Part shown: positions 54,901 through 64,000 of the stretch, piece by piece
Layout of the letters: the number at the start of each line of letters is the position of its first letter
Position numbering within the stretch: position 1 is the stretch's first letter
Source of the DNA: Nemopilema nomurai
Lineage: Eukaryota > Cnidaria > Scyphozoa > Rhizostomeae > Rhizostomatidae
Assembly (NCBI GenBank): GCA_003864495.1
Contig: ML133454.1
Span: 1,335,149 to 1,399,148, forward strand
Length of the DNA: 64,000 nt
Direction: 5' to 3'
Program-made: the position numbers and the translations under genes
The notes under the pieces: model-generated
The model's input: the letters and a program-made list of their open reading frames with translations, nothing else
What the model was told of the DNA's origin: nothing
Database searches by the model: none

Positions 54901-57808
54901 AGCGTTTGTATTGGGCACAATTATTTCCGTATCATGGCTGGTTGTTACGTGAGGCTACATTTAGTAATTACACGGAGGTTGATTCACGCTTAAATCATCT
55001 AAATGACACATTGAGCACTTTCACCAAGAATTGGGATGAACTTTCTTCACATGCCATAAAACCTTTATGAAACTACTTTGAAACCATAGTAAACTGGGCA
55101 AATTATTCCGCATTTTGAAGTCCTGCCAACAAGTCCAGTTTTGTTCTTGCAGCCTTGGTAGCATGGAGTATCTCCTGACCCTTATTGTCTTTGGTCTGCT
55201 GGGTGAAGTACTCGGTTCGTTCGTAACACGACAATTTTAACGTAACACGAAGCGACCAAGCCCGCTGCATGCAAACACTTTACCAGATACACACGATTTG
55301 AATCCGCTATGTTTTGCAGTGATTCTTTTACAGTTCAGTTAATCTCTACTCAACAGGTATGGCTCCCCAAATTGAGAGATCGCCATTGTTGGGAACGTTT
55401 ATAATGCGAAATCTCACTGAATTGGATCCAGAGGATCCAGATTAACCATCTCTAACGTTGGATTTTTATGTCTAACAGCTCAATTGAACGAAGAGTTCTT
55501 GGAGTTCATGTTCGACTGCATTGAGAGGCCTCACCTTGACGATAAGTACGACCAAATACCATACAGCCTCGTTTCTGTTTTGCTGTCGTTCAATCAGCAC
55601 ATGAAAGGTAGGCACATCTTTTTAGGGTCAGAAAGGTGCCAAGTTTGCTATTTAAATTCCTTTCTTTGCGAAGTTGAAGTTTTTTTTATTTTATTTTTTA
55701 CTGGTATATTATGTTAAGAAACTTTCATTTTTAGAAGCTTGATTCTGAGCATCTGCTTTGTCAGCTTGCCGGGTTTTCAAAACACTGTAGGCCATTGTTG
55801 GCTTTTAAAGCTTCGTTCCATCTGTTGACGCTGCTCATTCTATCTTTGATACTTTTTTGCAGATCCGTCAGAAAACAGAATTTTGCGAGTCATCTCATGT
55901 CGAACGGACCTTAAGATTTTTTCCGAAAAGCTTCTGCTTTTGGTGAACAGAGAGGGTGAGTTTCTTTTCCAAAACTGAATATTTTATATTGATTCAAATG
56001 TCAACCTTAATTGCACATAGAGTTGTTGAAATGTTTATTTAAAAAAAGTTCAATGATATTTTAGCTTGTATAATTCATTCATTTCTAACAAAATTTACCT
56101 TATGTATATCATCGTAAACAACATATCTATAATGTATCCACTTTGAGAAATGATTTATTTTACTAGAGTAATTTGGATATTCAATCTCAAGTTTCTAAGT
56201 TCTATGCTATTTTAATGGTATTTTAGAGCAGCTTACCAAATGTTGCAGTTCCTTTTTGCAAACTAAATTATACTGAACTTCGGAGATTCGTCTATCAAAA
56301 CCTCACAAAATATGACGACAAGCTGTCTTAATGATTTCTTCTAATTGAATGCATTTAATCTGCCTGCATTATTCTCTTTCATACTTTCCGAAATCTTTTA
56401 CAAGAAAACGTCCAGCATGATTCTATCTAATAAATTTGTTCACTGTAAACAAGCAAATAAGCTTTTTTTTGTTTTTATCTTTTGGTATCTTGCGTATGGT
56501 CATAGATAAATGTCTATTAGAAGGAAAATTTTTATGTCTTGTTTTTGTTACCAGTTTGTTAGAGAAACTCTATTTAAGGGTACGTAAAAGGTGCCCGATT
56601 GTCAACTCTATTTCAATCTATTAGAATACTGCAAGCGTAGCAATCTATAGTAGAGAGTTGACCCAAAATATAACCACGTGTCTACTACTTTTAATTTTTC
56701 CTAATGGTGCTATGCTGGAAGTTTCAAGCGCAATGCATGCATCATGTGATAATTAGTGTATAGTAGCCATCTTGCGTTCGACTGGCAGCCTTTCGGATCC
56801 GATTCCGGTTCGGCACATTCAATTGAAAATTAGTACCTGAATGAATCATACTAGAGAAGCGACAAATGATATGGTCAGAAAAGGACCATCCTTCCACACA
56901 ATGCTGTTGTCAAGGGTTCGGTAACATTAACCGCCGGTTCCCGAAATTCAATACCGAATACGGTACAATCCAGTTCTGATTTAACCGCATCAATTTTGCA
57001 GACGATCCTGTGGCAATATTCGATTATCACAAGGCAGAGCCAACCTCGGTCCTGAAAATGATGCAGGATATTTTCTCATTGAAAGAGACGTCGAACATTT
57101 TCTTCACAAACGATCTCATGGTTCTGATAGATATCATTTTGCGGCAGCTTACCGATCGCTGTGCCGGAGACAAGGTGATTAGAGCCAACTTCATTGCCTT
57201 CTGAGTGTTATTCATAAACATTTATTCTACGTTTGAAGCAGTTTGTTGAGAGCATTGTCTTGGCTTTGACTTGACTTTTAGATCGTGACTTATTCACTTG
57301 CCAGAGACCCGCAATGTCAACATCGCTGCTAAACTCAGGGATATTCAAAGTAGCCAGATATTGGACCTTTGCAATCTCATTTCACTTCAGCCTGTTTTCG
57401 TCTTAATTTATGCTCGCAACAAGCATTAGCTCCCACACAGAGCATAATTAGAAGTCTAACTTTTGATGCCATGATTTAGAAAACGGGGAATTATAATACA
57501 TGAACTGGTCGATGTTTAGTCACAAAGTTTTATGGAGCCATTTATACCAGTTTCTGTCGTTTTAGCTCATTTTTTCTCAATTTGATGTTTTCTTTTATTT
57601 AACAACCAAGGTTCGCACGCAGTTCTTGTCCCTGTTCTACGACATAATCACGAATTCAGACTACAGAGACTTCCGGCATCGCTGTAACGAATTCGGGGAG
57701 GTATTCACCAGCATTCTAGTCGACGAAGAGAACGAAATAGAAGATGATAAGTACATCGTTAGGAATATTTGCTCGGAATTCAATACGCTGTTCCCGATTT
57801 TCATTTGA
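48925..57808 (+). CDS. NCKIPSD: NCK-interacting SH3 protein NCKIPSD (SPIN90), 13 coding exons, 639 aa
   Basis: SPIN90 (Dip1/LDB17 relative) activates Arp2/3 to nucleate linear actin seeds and binds Nck and formins (family knowledge). Coding exons: 48925-49092, 50525-50634, 51050-51375, 51791-51935, 52116-52239, 52761-52910, 53169-53255, 54014-54149, 54696-54776, 55479-55607, 55863-55955, 57002-57174, 57611-57808; total 1920 nt in frame. Exon 1 is an SH3 domain (MYRSLYSFDGQG, EHWWQM, LVPATYL). Exon 2 matches the post-SH3 helix (IIESIERAIDLIHKSA). Exon 3 is a Pro-rich linker with NAPTPPNS and RRQAPAPPS, likely SH3 ligands. Exons 5-13 form the armadillo-like Arp2/3-binding domain: LSKRKDDSQQRSWALHED, LVVYYQM, TVLPTELAREL, FSTGEAIPLHQY, KIFSEKLLLLVNRE, VRNICSEF. 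Shorter than human (about 722 aa), mainly in the linker. The start of exon 4 is the least certain boundary. Confidence 0.94.
50225..50375 (+). mobile_element. decayed tRNA-derived SINE, copy 2
   Basis: Lies in intron 1 of NCKIPSD. Shares with the 27190-27320 element, in reverse order and strand, AAGAAATCCTGTTGCC (50335-50350), CCACACTCTCTAC and CTTGGGTCAG-type blocks. Diverged, ends uncertain. Confidence 0.45.
53460..53530 (-). mobile_element. tRNA-like sequence, probable SINE head
   Basis: On the minus strand GCATGGCCTAATTGAGAGCA resembles a pol III A box. It is followed about 35 bases later by ATCGGTTCATGGAC, a B-box-like sequence. The stem pairing expected of a working tRNA is not evident. 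It lies in an intron of NCKIPSD, downstream of coding exon 7. Confidence 0.4.
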
Positions 57809-60800
57809 ATGCCATTTTATATTTATGATTATACCCAAATGGCGATTTTCATTTCGTTTACATAGGCCACTTAGCTAGATGCCTCATTTAGATGCAAGCA
57901 GAAAGTCCATGGGCTACTAAGGGCAGCCATAACTCTCTCTTTTAGGTCTGTAAATGTTAAATAACACACACTGTACGGATATTTTTGGCATTTGTTTAAA
58001 TAGTGGCTTTTAGCCACAAGCGCTCTTGCCATGAAGCCATCGTGAATCTAGGAATAAAATTTCCCATTTATACTTCTGATAAATATATATATGTTATGTT
58101 TTCCCCAAAAATGCTTTCTTCGGCTCATTTGCTTGGATTGGGGAAAGTCGGTACGCAACATAAATCATTGGCAAGCATAAATACGGCAGTAAAAATTAAC
58201 ACCACAGTCGATCGCATGAAGCATAAAAGTAGATGAATATTATCACAAAATATCATCAAATTAAGCATTGAACTGAGAGTAATAACATAATCCTACCCAG
58301 CATAACAGATGCGATCTTCATTAATTACAAGAACATTTGAACATCTATGTTTAAGTTTAAACTAGGTCTTATAGCTTGTGTTTCTTTGATTGATTAGGCA
58401 CATAGCTTGGGTTTCTTTTGCTTTATATTAGGAAGTAGCAGGTGGCAAATAATGTATTCTGCTCGATAATGGTATTATTTCAATTATAGCAACGATATGT
58501 TTTGGATTTAAGTGCTTGACTGTATTTTTCTAGTGTAAATAGTCATTCGTTTTTACAGCTTTGTAGTGTCCTAGCCTTTATGCAGTTTAATTGGGTTCAT
58601 AAGTTTAGAGCGTCGCCTCGTTGAAAGTAGTACTTATTCAACATCAAATTACAAAACTTGTTTATTATAGTATTTCGAATTTAGTCAGTTTAGTACCATT
58701 TATAGGCTTTATTTTTCATTGTAGTCCCCAATTTCAATCGAAGTATACGATATTTAATGTGACAGTGACCGTGAAAACTTTCGGTTCATTGAGTTCACTG
58801 TCCAGCGCCTTTGATCAAGAAGGTTTTCGATGCAGAACTAGAAAAAAATATTTTGCTCACTTATGTTTTTAGTATTTAGAAAGGAGATGCACTAAGACAG
58901 GTCTAGAACGTAGACTCAAGGCTGGAAATGTAGCAAAGGCAGGCTTTACCTCTACGCAAGAAAGAAAGTATAGGAATGAAAGAAAGTAAAAAAAATATAT
59001 ATGGTGTCATTGAAAACCCACCAAAAAAGAATAGCATTTTGTGAGCGATGCCAACTACGAAATGCACCATTGTGTACCCTAAAGATGTCTTCGTTCACAG
59101 ACGGGGCAGAGCTGGCACACTTGCAGGCTCAGAGGTCATAGTTCAGAGGTCAAGTCCTACGCTTATATCAACAAGGGATCATAATCGACGTCTTACGATA
59201 TGCTGCAAATCATATCGGCTTGGGCATGGGTGCTTCATTCTTTTTGTAACTGTTCACGTTACAAAATGAGAATAACATTGATAAATTTGGAACTACAAGG
59301 GAAAAGATGTCCAACGAGGTTATAGCAAGTGTCAGTTTTATTCCATTTCATAGGCTTTTTGTCTTGATGCTTTTAATTTTTCTTATAGATACGAGGAGAA
59401 AACCATTAGCTATGATCGAGATAATCGCGGGATAATGTACCATTTTTACATGACTCTGGAATTGTAAAATACTTATAATCAATTATTGTAATTTCATGAC
59501 CAAATTTTTTCAACTGTTAAAGTGTTAAATTTTGTTTCCTGTCATGGCTGCAGTACTGCTGTTTTGGTCTTCCCTTTAGGGCAGTCTTCTAAAGATTCGC
59601 TACAACTATAGTGGTTTTCAAAACAACTTTGGTGATGTCATGATGTAGGGGAACATATGTAGTTAAGCTCCGTTTCTTCTTTCAAAAGTTTTGATGAAAT
59701 TGACAGACGTAGCAATTCGTTTCCCGCCATTCGACCCAAGCCCCCGCTGAAAATGACGCAATCTTTGCTGAAGAACTAATACCCAACTGATATTTATGTT
59801 CGTATGGAAAAGGCCAACAATACTTCGACTTCATTGCATCATTATTGAAAACCAAAAGTACTATAAACTTCACGACCTGTCAGAGTTCAACAAACACAGA
59901 GGAACCGAAGGGAGGTGGGTTGTATTTGAGTAGGTCAATCTTTGATGCAACACAAAGCTTAACTAATAATGTATCTGCATAAAAATGGATATACTTTGAG
60001 TTTAATAAACCACAACTCAATAAACCCTCATTTGCACTAGAACCAAAATATATTTCAATGTCCAGATGCATCAAAACTCTAGAATGCGAAAGTGATTAGT
60101 TTTTTTTCAAACGGAAATGGTTTGATATTGCCTTCCAAGAACGTTGCCAAAATGGTGAAGGGGCCAAGGGAGATTTCAACAATTATAACAAAATATGTTT
60201 AAAAAAGCTCAATTGTTTATCAAAAGAGTGAGGGGGCCATGGCCCCCCAGCCCCCCTTCGTCGGAGGCCCTGGTCTCCTTAATTCAAAAGAACTAAATCT
60301 AGCATGTATTTGTATTATGTGCTTGTCTTTTCAATATTCATCTGAAATTATTAAACATTCAGGTAATCATCAACCATATCATACCAATTATGGAAATAAT
60401 TTTGGTTGAGTAAAGCAATCAAAGGAACAGGCTTTCCATATGTTTTCATGATGCATTCTGCATACTAGATGTGGTAAAGACCTGGGGAAAGTTTTTTCAA
60501 TGCCTTGGTAGCCAAATGTAAACAAAACTGATATATATGAAGATTATTGTCACATAAATATGTCTAAGATTTTGATTGAATCTATGGACAGTGAAAATTT
60601 TGCATATTCAAAGACATCCTATAAATATCTTCCACTTCAATAAACACTACCTGGAAAAAAATGTTGCCACGCTTGCAAGGTAAACAGTGGTGGATCACAC
60701 AGCAGCTTTTGCTGTCATTATAGTTTTACTAGACCCAATTGAGCCCCACAACATGACTGACATCGGATGGTAGAATTTTGGGGGTTACAATCTCCACTGG

Positions 60801-61685
60801 TTCGCCACTAAACTCTCAACATTTTGCTGTCATTTGTTAAGCAAAATCGACAGCAATCTGAGAAAATAACACACATGTTTTCTAAAGAAACACATGGATT
60901 GTCTTTTTCTAATATTTCTTTGAATGCCTTAGAAGCATGTTTATCTTTTTCACACTTTACTACCAGTGCTGGATTGATCAAAGTAATGTTTTCAAACTTG
61001 TGAAACTTTATTATTTGAGTCACCATTCTTTCATTCCTAGCATAAACTTCTTTTGTTCAGCCACCTCTCCTTGATTTTTCAACAGTTTATTCAGTTTCTC
61101 ATTTCTTTTAAATTCTTGAAGCAGTAGAATAATGGCATTCAATAATTTTTTAAATTTCTCTTGTCAAAGGGCATCTTTACTGATTTTATAACAACTACTC
61201 ACTCTTTGTCACATTTATGTTACATTTATGTCACAATTATAATTCTCTTGTTTCTATCATTGCAATTATCTTGCTTATAGTTTCATCATTCCTTATAAAA
61301 CCATGGTTGTTCTAGAAGTTTTAAATTTCTTATTAAATTTCCTTCAAATTTACCCACACCTAAGTATGTTTCTACTTTTGGACCTAGGGTATTTTGACTA
61401 TTTATGGCCAGGGTTTTGCAATACTTTTGTCCAGGTAGTGTGAATATAAAAAAAGAAACAAAAATGTGGAAGCCAAAAGCATATGGAAAAGTAGTGTGTG
61501 TGGGTATTCTATCAGACGATGATCTATGAAAAACAAATTGATAGCCATTTGTTATGGGAAGCAAAAAACTAGACACCAAATATTACCGATATTTTTAGAT
61601 AAAAAGACAAAATTATATAGCAGATTTAAGATTATATTACAAATTTCTAACTTTGTTGACTATCGAGAAATGAAAATATGATACT
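57809..61685. other. intergenic between NCKIPSD and PARP16 (convergent)
   Basis: About 3.9 kb with no supported gene. A SINE-like tRNA-related stretch near 59100-59160 (GGTCAAGTCC B-box-like) and a G/C-rich hairpin-like GGGGGCCATGGCCCCCC at about 60233-60249 are visible. Minus-strand frames at 60808-61026 and 61286-61579 have no recognisable domain. Confidence 0.4.
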
Positions 61686-64000
61686 CTAGTGGTCTGGGTC
61701 CGAAAAGTACCGATCAGCCCAGTAGCGTCTGAAAAACATTTGAACTTGATTTGATTTCCAAAGTCCCATTAGAAACAAAAATAAAACATACAAAAACAAA
61801 ATTGATGCTACTGGGTATCTTCTGATTATCCAATGATGTCGGTTTTTTCTGAAAGCACAAAATAAATGTTATGGTTAAAAAATATTTTTTAAATTATATA
61901 TATCAAAAGAATATAGCAAAATCTCAATCAATTCATTCACTTAAATGTATTAAAAAGGTTATCATTTAAGGTGTCACTGATAAAAAGCTTTGTGAATATC
62001 TATAAAAAGTCAGAGTGCTATAATATTACAGAGGTGGCTATTATACTCTGAATCAAAGCAAATTATTGTAGAAGAAGAAATAAGATGTTCATCCTAAAGG
62101 AAAATGTTTTGTTTCTTTGCTTGGGCTACTGGGCAAATTAAAAAAACTAGAATTGCAACAGTTGGCTATATTAGTTAGATTTGAAGTACTAGAGAGAGCA
62201 TCATAACTGTTTGCTCAATATTGGTCAAATACCTTTGTTTTGGAATTCCTTTTGAAAACACTAAGACATATTTCAGTCTTAGTAAATCACTGCTTGTAAC
62301 AACAAAGTATTTCTCTGGCACATCTCCTGCTTGAGTGTCCTTGGCACGTGATCTGGATTGTTTGCCATTCTCGACCTTGCACTTCACCAATGGGTGGTCA
62401 ACAATTTCACAAACAGCTATGCAGCTCATCTGATGACCAAAGCTGGAGTGCTTCCATATGCTACCAGTTTTGGAGTAGGGCATTGTTATGGCAACATCTT
62501 CACTTAAGTAGACACCTTCCCCAAACAGTGCATTCTTTTTAAGAACAAAGACACATGATTTTGAATTTCAAAATAAATTCATACTTTCATGTCCAACATT
62601 AGGTCCGAAAATTTTTTTATAAAAAGCTAGCCAGAAAGATAAGTTTGCTTGATCCAAATATATTTTCCTGAGCAACATGAGTGGCAACAGTGACCTCACA
62701 AAAACAAGAAATTTTACTTCTATGGAATTGACTTGTGATTGAATCCAAGTTGCCTAGAACTTCCATTCAAGGTAAATACAAGTGGAACTGTTATTCAAAA
62801 AATGGAGACCAGTAGATGCTTGATATATGGTTTATCCTTTAAATTAGCAACATGTTGAAGATAAAACTTGTTTTATTCTTATTTTGCTGCCAACTTGGCT
62901 TGGATATAAGCAATATTTGCCTCTTCCTAAAAACAAAGAGAAGTGGTGTGAAGGAAAGTATCAAGTCTCTAGAACATACCTTAGTCATATGAACTTGTAA
63001 TCCGTTATGAAGAATTGAGTAAAAATTATCTAGCCGGCTTCCATGGTATCCCAATTTGATATCATAACTTTGGGCATAATCATCAAACTTTTTTCTGTTG
63101 TGTGAGTTTAGGTATTGTATTTCAAACATGTAATCAGGCTTAATGGAAAAGCTTGCCTTTCCTGTCTTCTGTTCAAGTTCTCTAAACTAACGAAAAATAA
63201 TAAAATGTTATTCTAAAATGTTGGAATGTTCAAAGAAATCTGTAGGAAAATGATTTATCTTTCGTCCTGATAAAATGCTTAGAAATTCTGCTGTAAAGAG
63301 TAGTGGATTTGGCTATATGGCAGAGGAAATATCCATTCAACAAGTGTGGTAGGAACCGCAAGCTTTGATGTACCATAACAAAGGAGAACCAGTCATCAAT
63401 TTGTTAATTATAAGTGTAACTGCTAAAAACACAATATTAAATAATGAAAAATTTTGACACAAGTCTGTTTTACTGCTGAAATTCTTCAACAGTTTCAATT
63501 ATAATGCAAGTATATTTTGTTAAAAAGGGAGATGTCATGTTTATTCATTATTCATAAAAAGTAAACATTACCAAATCTTGTTTACAGCTCCTCACTGCAT
63601 GTGACCTTTCTGATAAGATCCAGTGAACCAGGGTCACTGCTTCTTTTGATAATTGGAGGGGGCATCTGACGATCTCTTGGATTGGTGGTAATTCACTGAA
63701 TGCGGCTTCCTGTGAAACCAATTCATCAAACTTTAACCTTTTCTAAATTCTGTGGTGGTTTTTAAAAGAGAATGCTATGATTAAAGTTTAGGAAACTTTC
63801 AATCGGACAAAAATTGTTATTGTTCAAACATGTTGTCATTAGATAACTAAATTCGTTATATAAATTACAAACTTGTTTCAAAGTTTGGACTGGATATCTT
63901 GATTCTCAGCAGCAATCAGAAAAGTAGCTAGTACATGCAGTTCTTGATCACTAGATGACTATTTGAATTGTGCACACTTGACTTTAATATTACTTACCAG
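61686..64000 (-). CDS. PARP16: PARP16, ER tail-anchored mono-ADP-ribosyltransferase (5' part missing)
   Basis: PARP16 is an ER/nuclear-envelope mono-ADP-ribosyltransferase that modifies stress sensors such as PERK and IRE1 (family knowledge). Exons within the window: 64000-63998 (end of an exon cut by the window edge, followed by donor GTAAGT), 63709-63572, 63186-62980, 62534-62233, 61848-61686, all in phase. The first complete exon belongs to the N-terminal helical domain (LVHWILSERSH). The ART fold shows the triad: His in YHGSRLDNFYSILHNGL, Tyr in LFGEGVYLSED, and Tyr in LLRLKYVLVFS. Also seen are CIAVCEIVDHP and GDVPEKYFVVTSS. The last exon supplies a single C-terminal membrane helix, VASILFLYVLFLFLMGLW, then a short basic/aromatic tail, matching the tail-anchored topology. 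H-Y-Y rather than H-Y-E fits mono-transferase activity. Confidence 0.95.

Noticed and set aside
60808..61579. Two minus-strand frames downstream of PARP16
   Set aside because: No recognised domain, no convincing splice link to PARP16, and the PARP16 stop at 61686 already completes that gene.

Overview
This is an AT-rich, intron-rich animal (metazoan) nuclear window. The evidence is short coding exons bounded by GT/AG splice sites, exon breaks matching those of vertebrate orthologues, and a gene set found only in animals: a paired-type homeobox gene, NCKIPSD, mucolipin, PARP16, SLC25A46 and RIIAD1. A large beta-helix plus multi-pass membrane protein of a kind I associate with non-bilaterian animals suggests a cnidarian-like or other early-branching invertebrate. 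That placement is inference.

Layout. 0.6-1.4 kb (-): an unrecognised helical 249-aa protein. 2.25-12.47 kb (-): 17 coding exons of the zinc transporter ZnT5 (SLC30A5). 12.47-12.68 kb: a 210-bp head-to-head promoter shared with SLC25A46 (+, 8 coding exons, to 16.69 kb). 16.7-20.2 kb: intergenic, with a complete hAT-type MITE carrying 8-bp target duplications. 20.2-25.7 kb (-): a three-exon RAX-like homeobox gene. 25.7-34.3 kb: mostly empty, with decayed tRNA-derived SINEs and tandem repeats. 34.3-36.7 kb (-): a four-exon 95-aa RIIAD1, assembled from exons too short for ORF prediction. 38.1-48.1 kb: a transposon-rich block with a solo LTR, a piggyBac transposase tail, and two inverted copies of a ~0.4-kb MITE-like element. 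One copy lies upstream of an intronless mucolipin (TRPML) gene (+), the other upstream of the convergent beta-helix membrane protein gene (-). 48.9-57.8 kb (+): NCKIPSD in 13 coding exons. 61.7-64.0 kb (-): the 3' exons of PARP16; its 5' end lies beyond the window.

I assembled the exon models by hand. For each multi-exon gene I checked that splice dinucleotides and reading phase close exactly and that the length fits the family: ZnT5 779 aa, SLC25A46 406, RAX-like 248, RIIAD1 95, NCKIPSD 639, beta-helix protein 1221. The genes do not form one pathway. Shared themes are organelle membranes (ZnT5 in the early secretory pathway, SLC25A46 on the mitochondrial outer membrane, mucolipin in lysosomes, PARP16 in the ER) and actin or cilia regulation (NCKIPSD, RIIAD1).
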